Below are positions 22,101 to 34,100 of a DNA stretch of 64,000 bases, piece after piece. The DNA lies in assembly GCA_037893225.1 (NCBI GenBank), contig JAZGUH010000627.1, positions 372,001 through 436,000 on the forward strand. The letters run 5' to 3'. Within the stretch, counting starts at the first letter, position 1; each line of letters begins with the position of its first letter. The notes beneath the pieces are model-generated. The model saw only the letters and a list, made by a program, of their open reading frames with translations. It searched no databases and was not told where the DNA came from. This DNA is from Hippasteria phrygiana (Eukaryota; Echinodermata; Asteroidea; Valvatida; Goniasteridae). The position numbers and the translations under genes were made by a program.

Positions 22101-25100
22101 CAAAGGGTAAGGGTCAGGGTGCATTACAGGCTTTTAGTAGATTTCAACCCAAACCCCCTTCAGGTTTTTCTCTAAAGCACGCTGCCGAATCCATCAGAAT
22201 CCATCAACAGAATAGTGTTAAGCCTGCTGTATCCGACAGAAGCCAAAAGATCTTTGGTTTACTGCCCACATCAACAAAATTTCACAGAAATTTTTAGCAT
22301 GGTTAGGGTCAATCATTTTTTATGAAAGTCACCCAATACAAGGCTAAAAGCCACTCTATGTAAAGGGCTACAACAGAGGTGGTGGGGTTGGCCACATTTT
22401 AGGTTGCCAGCCCTACCAACCTGACGGTTTTCCTGGGTCCAGATCTAAATAGAGGATAAATCTTCAATAGATACCAAAGAAATGATCCCAATTTTCAGAC
22501 TAATAGACCCAGGTGGAGTAACTTCCAGCGTCGGTGAGACCAACTCAACTCCCCTTGTAGCAAGAAAATGCTACTCAAGCTTGTTTTGATGCCTCTGAAA
22601 TGTCAATCTCGAGAAATACTATGTTGTCACATACAGTACTTTTTGGTGTATGTGCTATCGTATCCTATTTTCACAATGCCTAGTCAATGGAATTATCAGG
22701 CTGGACGTGCCAGTTTTGACATACGGCCATCCCGCCAAGCAAAAGTTTAAACTTGTTAAGGGTTCCCACCTGCATCCGTTTTGAAAATTGCCTGCATTTT
22801 TTCCCAAATGTTTTCACAAAAGTAAAAATAGAAATGTGTAAGAAAAAAATAAAGTTTGTCTTATTGCAGTATGTTGTATCCTTTAGCTATTTGGATAGGA
22901 AAAGGTAGCCATTGTAAAGAGGGCAGAGGTCATCTTAAAAAGAAATAAAAATGGCTTTCTTATTCATCATTAGACTTGGTACATAGTACAGCTAAAAAAC
23001 ACAAAAGCATTGTCAATCACATCTATTGAATTTCCCCCCCACTTTCCTGCACTGGAATTTGCCCTTTTTTTGCGCTTTCTCGACGTAGTATATAAAGTAC
23101 TGTATACTCAGTGCTTTCCGAGAGCCTGTGGGAAAAACTTCACAGGCTTACTCGGTTGGGACTCGAACCCACAACCTCCTTCATACTATTGCAAATGTCT
23201 TAACCCCTTGCCACCGGTTGACACATGTGGATTAAAAATTGCCACCTGGCTGGTTGACGTCTATTTGTGCCAATCTCTGCATTTTCAAATCCATTATTGG
23301 GGTATTGTGTACTTTATGCTTGGCTGCACAAGCCTCTTGTTTCCGTTTCGGTTGGCTGCACAAGCTGACATGGCGCCCCGGCACCCCATATTACACCCGG
23401 GTTCAAGGGGTTAACCACTCAATCACCGAGTTTGCCGGTGTTAATAAGAAGTGAAAATAACCTTAGAAGATTCAAGGTTGCAGACTAAGATCCAAGCCTA
23501 ACAAGTTTTTTTTATTGTGGCATCCAAAATTCAAGTGTTGCATTGGTGCAGATATCAAATTGTCCCTTCAGTATCACATAATCTATTGTGAGATCTTCAA
23601 AGACTGAATGTTGGCTAAATGCATATCTTATTTTCATAATCTCCTATTTGTTCCATTAGATCTGTTCTGTGTCGAGCAAGGTCCACACCACGAGGTCCAA
23701 TGCTCTGGCAGTTTTCACCAGGGATAACACACAGATTGTAAGTGGATATTTTCAGTTCCTTAGAAACTTGTTTCTACTCTGTTTTGGTAGACACCAACAT
23801 CGATTGTCCGTAAAGGAAAGGCTAGTTAGCATGTTTTATTGAAGCATCAGAGCTCCGTTAATCCAGCTTTTTGTGTCTCTCTGTTTTAACGTGCAGGTTT
23901 TGTTGGATACACCAGGTATGGTCAACCACAAGCAGGGAAGAAAGTAAGTTGGGTAAAAACTTGGCTTTGTTGGAGGGTCGGGGCGGGCGGGCGGGTAGGC
24001 GGGTGGGTTGCCAAGGGGGACGGGGAGAGGTGCAGAGCATTTTAGTCACCCTATAGTCCACCCACCATCCAAACCTACCCAAACCCTACCCAAACCCCAC
24101 CCACCCCACACCCCCAACTCCACCCACCATCCAATTCTACCCAAACCCAAAAATACCAAAGCCTAAAGCCTAAAGCCCAAAACCCAAAACCCAAAAACAA
24201 CCCCCCCCCAAAAAAAAAAAGAAAGAAAACCCAACAAAAACAAACAAGTGTCATAAGTATCACATGAAGTCAAAATAACAAGAAAACGTAAACAAAGTGA
24301 AAAACAAACAAGAACTAAACAAAAATAAATCAGTATGAACCAATTCGGTCGATTCACAACTCAGTGTGCCGCCAGCGGCAAGCTGGGAAAGGCCAATTTC
24401 CCACTTTAGGGGTCGACATCGCGCCTATCGCGTTGTATTAGATGGTGGACTGTACATCAGTATGGATTTCGCACGAATGTGAGTGGATGAGTTAAAGCAA
24501 TTTTTGACTAATCGGGGAATACCTTGTGCGAGAAAGAAGAGAGAGGAGTTGATTGAATTAGCGGAGAAGGGGTGTAAGAAGTACGGTCGATGCATTGGCG
24601 ATACCCACTTCCGGTTTTGCGATGTTGACTTTTTCCCACGATGCACTGCGTAATTTGGCCCCTCCCCGGTTGCCGCTGGCGGCGCACCGAGTTGTGAATC
24701 GACCGAATTTTCAGGGTGTACAAAGAAAACTGGTACGAGCAGGATTTGAACCTGCTACCTCTGGATTACCACAACAACATTCTACTAACTGAGCTGTCTT
24801 GCTCTGTGTGTTTGCCATCTTATAATAAATGAACCACACGCATGCAAAACACCAACAGTAACAAAACCCTAAAAATTGTTGAAAATGAGATCCTCTAAAA
24901 TTGGTTTTCCTGAAATTGCAAGGACTAATTTTACCACCAACATATTTGGCCGTGGACCGCCCTTAATTTGTGCATACAGTAGCTCAGTTTATTTGACATT
25001 TTTACCTGTGACATTGCCGATGTTCTTTTTTCACAGGCATCATTTAGCACGGTCCTTGCTGATCGATCCGAAGAACAGTCTCGAAGATGCAGACCTAGGT

Positions 25101-28100
25101 GAGATGATGGATTGGTTGTAAAAAAACTGTGCTTTTTTTTTCTTGGAAAAATGAAGGAACAGTCGGACTAGAAAATTTGTTCTTAATGGGACCTTGTTGT
25201 TTTTTTCTTAATAAAGGCCAGTTGTATTGGAAAATTTATTTGCCTATGAGAACATTTCAAGGGAGACGAGGCAAAGACCTTTGGTTGATCAAAACTTTTC
25301 CTGCCATTTTCTCTTGCTGTTATACAAATAATGAATGTTTGAGAGTGCGATGGTAAGAATAATTTCATGAGGTGACAGATTGAATGTTCCATTCCACAAG
25401 GCGAAGCCGAGTGGAATGGGACATTCCATCTGTCACCGAATTATATTATTCTTACCATTGCACGAATGGGAAACATTCATTGTTTGTTTTATACAACGCC
25501 TGAATAAATCCGACAGATTGCATGCATGGATTTCTTGGTGTAACGTTACAACGTGCCGTTTACCTTCTCAGTCCCGCATAAAACCGCGACAAAAAATTGT
25601 CGAGTTCCGAATCAGTTAAACCTTCAATTGTTGTTTCTGCGTGTCTTGCAAATTCATCTAATCGTTTCACTGCATATTTGATTTGTCTCTTTGTATTTGG
25701 AGGTCAGCATCGCCTACGAGCTCCAATATTTCGTCGTCTGTTAGGAGAACAAACCGCGGCAGTTCGGGAAACTCGGCCCCAATGTTGTGTGAATGACAGC
25801 CCTGTTGTAGCGCCACCATAGTGACTGTGAAATTAGGGAAGTTCTTTTGGTTCTATCAATGCGCGCGCACCGTTTGATAGAACCATGTGATAGAACGTTT
25901 TGGGCGGTGCGGGTTCGCGTCGTGTGATGGGTTGAATAATTCAATGCACGTGATCGACGATCCACCAATCGGATGGCTGGGATTTATTCAGGTGTTGTAT
26001 AATATGCCTTAGCATATTTGTTCACTCCTTTTGGTTTTTTTTTCACAGTCCAGTGGAACGTGGATATTGGATCCATTCAAGATTGTTCGGTGTAGCAGTT
26101 GTTTGTTGCTATGATTTTTGGCTGCTGATGCTTAGATTCCAAGATGGCATCTGAATGGATGTAGCCATATTTGATTAAGATTATCAAAACCTCTACCAAC
26201 AAAATGGTTGGCTTTCTCGTCTATTCATTGGGGAAAAATAGATCGTTCCGAAGATGTGTGTGTGGTGAGGTTGACAATAAGGGAGAGGGTTGCAGTCACA
26301 CCATGTGACAGTTTGATCTCTGTTTGGTGTATTTGTTAGTTCTGAGAATCAGTTGACTCTCAACCGGTCCCTCTCAGAACGAGGACGGTGTTTTTATGGA
26401 AGTTGCCCAACACAAGGCTGAAAGCCACTCTAGGTAAAGGGCTACAACAGAGGTGGTGGGGTTGGCCACATTTTAGGTTGCCAGCCCTACCACCCTTACG
26501 GTTTTCCTGTGTCCAGATCTAAATCGAGGATAAATCTTCAATAGATCCCCAAGAAATTATCCCAATTTTTTTATCTCCAAATGGAGATAAAATTGTTATA
26601 TGGTGTTACACTGCGTACCTTTAAAGCCAGTCACTCATCAAAGTGTATTGTAAGTTTAAAAGTTTGGGATTAAATAATCGTAAAAGTTCCATTTCATTCC
26701 AATAAGCAATGTTAAGGGACATATTGTCTCGGACGCACCCATTTGGGCTACAGAATTTGTCCCAAAATTGCTGTGGTCGGAAAGATCATTCCAAAGTAGA
26801 ATAAAATAATATACACGACCATCCCTTTAAAATGTGCTGTTTGTCAGAAATAATTCACGAAAATAATTTCAGTGATGCTAGTTTGGTTCGGAAAAGTTGG
26901 ACCGTTATAATCCAGACTGGTGCCCTTGGTCTATATGCTTTGGTTGCGTATACAGGCTGCACTATGGGCGGCACCAGTCTGAATGTCCGGATTACAATGC
27001 TTCAATTTCTCCATAGATATTACACATTATGGTTGATTTTGGAAATAGGTTAGAAAACTAACCAAAGAGATTAAACCTTGCGATTTGGGATTAGTTGTCA
27101 GAATCCACAATGCTCGACATAATTGTACACAAAACTCAAGAGCCAAGGTCAAAGTTCATTATAGACAAATATTCATTGCTTCAGTGGTTTGTTAAAGTGG
27201 CGTTCTATCTATCATCTGAATGAAGCATTTTTTTTTGCCAGCAATTTAAAATAAGACGAAAAGCTATTTGTGAAATAGGGCAATTATGTTGCAAAATTTG
27301 AAAATAGTGTTTTATATGTAGCTGGTAAGGCCATTTTATAATCTTTCATATGGTATAATATGTCTGAGGCCTGTAGCATTTTGCATTCGCGAGATATTTG
27401 GAAATTTGCATGTTTGTTTTCAGGAATTTCTTGCAATGACTTAAGGAGAAACAAGCCATTTAACAAAACAAAAAGCAAAGCAATAGATGGAAGCACTCGA
27501 CACAAACACATTCTTTTTCCAACTTTATTCACTGAAATCAAAGATTTTGATTATGAACTAGAATAATATAGGTGTCAAAGATGCAAAAAATACCCTCCCT
27601 TTAAAATCACTTGTTTGACGAATTTTTCACTCTCTTCACGGCCATTACGCATAAAAGCATACAGCGACTTATGTGCCCTATTTGCAGAGCGGGTCACAAT
27701 TATACACTGACTTGGTTCAAACTCTATACATAATGAAATCGCATAGGGCCATGTTACACAAAGCAATTCACAGACAATCAGTACCAGGCAATCTCCAAGA
27801 AAATTTGATCTTTCAAATTTCATGTACTCTTCCTGGGAGTGTCAATACACTGTCAAAAAAGAAATGATTTTGTGCTACCCAAGTACTCTTTTAGCGTACT
27901 TTCCTACAATTACAATGAAAAAATCATATTTTTCCACAGTTGTTCTGCTTTCTATTCTAAACGCATATTTGGAACTTGTATTTTCACTATATCAACTCCA
28001 TTTATTTTAGGCTGATATTTGTAAGAAATAGGGAATAAGGACAATAAAAATTACCATCGAAAAATGCCATTGGCAAATACCTTTTTCTCGCATCGTAATT

Positions 28101-31100
28101 TTGAATAAACATGGAATTTTTGGAAATGTTTTATTTTTCACAATTTTCCAATGGATTTACCTTATTGTTGTGTTCATGTAAATGTAAACATTGTTGTAAT
28201 CCAGTGAAATTCCCCGAAAATCTCATTTTTAAAAGCAATACCCTTAATATCCACTTAAATAGTCAAATGTCAAAAGCCAGATACACAAGTTTTTTTGAAA
28301 ACAACTTTTGAACAGTTGGTAATATTTGACAATCACAGAACGTCTTCGGATTGCAGCTTTGATGAGCTTTAATTTGGTATATCATTGGACATGGTAGGTG
28401 CTATGGTTGCCGAGCTACAATTTAAAAACAATATATTTCGTTACGAGCTTGTTAATTAATTTTTCTATATACCCAAATAAGGTTAAAGTTGTAAAAAAGT
28501 GTTTCGCAAGTGATAAACAGTAAAAAATATTAAAAAAAATAAAAAATTACCCTTATTGTAGGAAAGTATTAACCTGCAGTACTGTTGCGTGCAAGTTGCT
28601 CGTAAAAGTTACCTCATGTGACAAGGCCCATAGGAAGCCTTATCTTCATGTACGTTATGCATTTCACAGAAAGCACAAACATGTCTTCTGATGGATGGTG
28701 CTTCTTTTTGGCTCGTGGACAGCGTGTTAATCAAAATGGTCGAGATGGATTAAGTGTTTAAATGCCCACAGCATTTGCAGATTAGTGGGGAGGGAGGCCA
28801 TTAATCCCTGGAGATCCGAGGAAGATTAATGGTCCCATCACCAGGCTTACAGTGTATGTTGGGCTGTGGTGTCTGCGCTTGGGTATTTGCATTTCACAAT
28901 GTGACATAGGAAAAGTTATTAATTTTGGGGGTCTGTGAGTCTCGTAAATGTTTCTTTTTGGGGGAAGGAAGGGGCAGATTCATGATTTTTTTTCAGGGGA
29001 AGGGGGTCAGGCCCTTAATATTTTGACCCAATGAAAGCAAAAAAAATGCAGGATAGATTTTGTATTAAAACAAAAAATAATGTCAGTTGTCAGATTTCTA
29101 AATTTTAGTAGAGGTTTGTTTTTTGGGGGGTTTCTTTTTTTTGGGGGGGGGAGGTGTAGAGGGGGAGAGGGGGTGAAGAGGGGGAGAGGGGGTGAAGAGG
29201 GGGGCGGGGGGTTCTCCAACCCCACTGTGGACCCAACCATGGGAGCGCTGGTTATTTCCGGTTGTTTTCACCAGGAGAAAAAAATGTTTTGGAAGTTGGA
29301 AGGATTTTTGATAATTTCTGTTTTTCTGATAATGTCAGATTTTTGTCCTTTTTGTTTTTGGAGGGCTAAACTAGTTTTGTGAAAGATAACAAATTCCCAA
29401 GGATATTCACTACATGTAATTTCGAAAAACATTTTCAAAAAATTGATTTATATATAAAAGAATGTTCCCCTTGTTTTGGGTCTAATCTTAATTTTTAAGT
29501 TCTCAACTAAATAAATTGAGATTTGGGGGAATTTTGTCAAGATGTTTTGAAAAAAAAATATATTTAAAAACAAATTCCTATACAGATGTATCGGCTGATT
29601 TTAATGTAATGATTGTGACATTGCAATTTGAAGAGGACTTTTTTTCTATACAGCATTGGTGTTAGTGGATGCATCCAATAAGTGGACCCGCGAGAAGCTA
29701 TCCAACGAGATTCTGATGGGTCTGCATCTGTATCCAAAAGTCTCCTCCATTCTTGTGCTGAACAAGGTATGACAGACTCTCGGAAAAGTTTTGTTCTTCG
29801 TTCTTGAGTTCATATCCAATTCCCAAGATATCGTTGAAGTTCCAAGTCTCAATTGTCTCAAGTTCTTGTTTCTACGTAGGATGAGGTTTCATAGGTTTTT
29901 TTTTATGTCTGTTCACTCTTTCTGTGTCTGATTGTCTGTCTGTACTTAAAAAAAATTTCACAAATGAGTTTATGTCACCTGCCGCCACAAAACTACTGAT
30001 TCGAGTATTATTGGTTTGACGGAGTGGTTGTGCTCCAATGTGAATCTCTGATATATGCTTGCATGCCAATTTTGTACCACTTAGCACACCGGTCAATCAC
30101 AGCCACTGAATAGTCGGACGTGAATGAAACATGCAACCTCCTGTTTTCTAGTGCGTCTGCACTACCGAGCTTGCCGGCGTCTGCTCTGGGTAAATCCACT
30201 GTACCAGCGGGTACTGCGCAATCAGTGTGAGGATGGAATTTGTATCAGGGATGATGTAAATCAGAAGAGAGTTTTTACCCTTTTCCCGACATAGTGTATG
30301 AAGCAATATATGCTGACTGCTTTTGTCCGAATTGTACTCTCCGTGCTAAACTAAAATCACCCCAAAACAATATTTCGAGATTGAATTCAGTTGTAGCACT
30401 TTGGGATATACAGCAGGATTTTAAATTTTTTTTTGGAAAATTGTAAAAATCCCAAAATTGACTTCCCCGTGAAAACGTTTCTGCTTGTAACTCAAAATGG
30501 CAAATTGCGACTTAAGGCCCATGTCACCTCGAAGCAGTTCACAGGCAATCAGTTCCAGGCAATCTCCAAAAAGAAAAACATTCGCATTTCCATTTTCACA
30601 TAATTTGTTTTACGAATGTCAATACAATGCCAGAAAAATTTCTTCTGTACTACCCAAACATTCCAGCACTGCGGCGCTGTTAGTTGCCCCCGAGTTGCTT
30701 GTAAAAATTGCCTCATGTGACAAGGCCTTTACACTTATTTTGTTGAGCTGCATCACACCACGTGGTCTCACATATGTTACCGGCTCTGCAAAAAGGGCTA
30801 TTATGTTGCCAAATTTGAAAAATGAGTTATATACATGGTTGAATTTGTCACCTAACCTTTAATTTTGTGTAGGTTTGACCCATGTGGCATTTTGTGTTCT
30901 TGAGATATCTTGACAATTGTATACTGCTATTTTCCCAATTTAACGGAAATGCGTTTAGAGATACAGGCCTTTAAAGGAACTATGCTTCTCAAATTGACCG
31001 GATCACATTTTATTTCATAGATATATTCATTTATATGTATTAAATGTGAATTAAAAGCCAAACTGGTTCAAGCAAAATTTTAGTGTGATTATTTGCCGCT

Positions 31101-34100
31101 CAAAAATTGACCCCCCTTTTTGAAATTTGTTGAGACTCAAATTGAGGGCGCTGTTCGTGATGTAGACCGAGGCACCGAAATTCATGGATCGACTCTGTCT
31201 ACACGTGCAATTTCGTAAGTTGCAACAACAACTTACATCAAACTTACCCTGATTTTCTCCCTTTTAGCGAAGGCTCCTCGGGGAATGGGCCGTTTAACTG
31301 CTTTCGCCTTTATCTTACTCACATCTGGGAACTTTGTTGGGATGGCAGTGGACTTGAGCATATTTTTAATGGTCATCCCAAAGGATTTGAAAATACCAGT
31401 ATCGAAACACGACGGCTCAAAGTGGTCGCTACATAACGCTGAAAAGCTGCTGGGGCCGGACCTCTTTGCTCTTGTCACCTTCACTTTCGCCGTCCAAATT
31501 CTCCGATAATTAGCTTCAGTTGGAAATAAATGAAGGCTTACTCCACCCGTCGTTGTTTTGCTGCACCCAGCAGCCACCGCACACCTTGTCGGCATGGCCG
31601 AAAAACACTATATTTTGCTTAGATTTTGCACGAAGAATTTTCGCCGTACAATGTACACACAATGCATACCCGTGATGAATGGGTAATGTGCCTCGATCTA
31701 CGTCACACACTTATGTTAATGAGGGTCCCACTCAGGGGGCGGAGTAGCTTGGACAAACATTTTCAAAAATTGTTTTCTCATATTTAATCTGGGAAATAAT
31801 TGTCTCTGGACACAAAATATCATTGTCAAGATAATACTTTATTGTTTTAAGCAGGAATAATGCAATATAAATCCTAAATCATGTTTCCTTTAAACACAAA
31901 AAGTGCAAAGAAATAACATAGAAGTAATTTTTATCAACATTATTTTTTCATCTTAATTCACCAATATTTATGTTTCTTAAAATAAATTCTGAAAATATAG
32001 ATATAACAGAAGCCAACAAACCAAAAAAAAAGAAAAAATCACTTACGTGAAGATTTTTTCGCCCACTTCAAATAGAACTGCCCTGTGTGTGTTTTCACAT
32101 AGTGCGACATAATACCCCTTTTTGCAGAGCTGGTCACATATTCACTGCAAACGCTTGCATGGTTGAATGTCTACAGGTGGATCTGGTCAGTAACAAGCAG
32201 GAGCTGTTTGCGCTGACGGCCCAGCTGACAGAGGGCGCCATCGGAGATCACCAGTTCATCCTGGACGACAGAACGGCCCGGCACCTTGGCAAGGTGGAAA
32301 CCCGTCCCATGCTGTCCCACAAATACAAGCCCAGCTTACCAAAGGATGGAGGGAGCAGCGCTTCGTCGGAGAAAGCAGCGAGTACGCAGCCAGTGGATAG
32401 AGTTACGGTTGACTCTATCGAGAAATCTGACATCACTACCACTACTAGCCAGAATATAAGAAACGGAGATAGCGATGGAAGTGCTTTGTTAGAGGAAACA
32501 GAGAAAAACCAGCCAGCGGAAAGAGTCAACTCTACTGAGAAATTTGACATCATTGCCACGACTAGCCAGAATGTAACACACAGTCCATCTGACCAAGATG
32601 TCTCTAATACTGCATCCGACAATATTTGTGTTGACAACAACTCAAACCTCACTCCAACATTGATGGAATACGTCAGCACCTTGGAACGCTTCTCATTGGA
32701 AAACAATTTTGACGAAGGGGTACGTCCTCAGAGTGATCCCACAGAGGTTGCCGATATCAAGAGGACAGAGAGAGAGCAGCTAAGGAAACTCTTGCAGGAA
32801 GTTGACAAGAGGAGAGGCTGGGACGGGTTTGGGGCGGTGTTTATGGTCTCCGCCCTGGATGGGGAAGGACTTGAAGATTTGAAGGTGAGACGATTCTTGA
32901 AAGAACCTTCAGGGTGATCAGCTTGGTGTATTTGTACCACAGAGCTGTATTAGATGAGATTTGAAGGTTTGCATGGTGAAAGCATAGGCGTAGCAAGGTC
33001 ATTTTTATTGGGGGTTAAACGTAAAAAAGGGCACTTGATATATCCATGCTGAGAGGTAGACAGGGATTTTTTACAGATCAAAAAGGGAGCTGGGACATAA
33101 TTTAATACACATTGTGCTACTGCAAACTAGTTACCTTAGAGCTGTATTAACTTACTAGAGGGCTAACTCCTCATTCTATTACGCAGATGCTTTGAAGCCA
33201 CCCGGGACGCAGCCATGATTGTAGGGTCTGTGTGTCATGTGCAATACTTGCGTCATTGCGTGGCCATTTTGCATTCGTCCTTCATGCACGTCTGTAAACA
33301 TCCAAAACTTTTATTTGGAAAAGCATTGCTTTGTTTGCGTAGTTAGGTTATGAAATTGCACATTAAATTGGTGCATTTATCTCGCTCAGCCTAGCCCATT
33401 GTTGAGAGCAATAATGTGTTGTTTATTGCGTGAAAATCAAAATAATCATACTTATGCAAATACCCGTACAAAATGTTGAGTTTTCCGTAGGTCTGTGCAC
33501 AAATATGGATGCCCCAAGCAGGCTTTACTACCAATGAAGAGTTAGCGCTCTTGTAATTGAATATACCTCTGTGATCATGTACCTCTGTATTAAAGCCTGG
33601 TTCAAATTCCACCAGGTAACTGTGGTTTTGGGTTGTTGGTGACTACTTGATCCTGTGGATTTTTACTCAGATTTTACTTTTTCTCCCACACCTGAAGCCA
33701 AAATGTCTTGATCATTTCTTCTCCTTCAAATCTGGGTCCGGAAGGAGGATTGGGCATAAGCACTGATCAGGCTACCCAGGACAAATAGACCGCGAAGTGC
33801 TGTCGGAGGATCTGAAATGACTTTCCAGTTGACACGTGCACCTGAGAAAGATAGAGGAGGGTGAATTAAGACGGTTGTCAAGCAGGCCTGTTCCCTGACC
33901 TGAAACTTGGTCGGGGAGGGGGAGGGAGAGGGGGGAGGGGGGTTGTCCAAACCCAATATGAAACTTCTTGCATGTGTGCAACATTGTGAACACATAATTT
34001 ACGTATCATGAAGTATCATGAAGTATTAACTTTAGCAGTATGCGTACGCATTATGAATTTGCCTTGCACAAAGCAAAATGCATACATTTTTACAAAGTTT

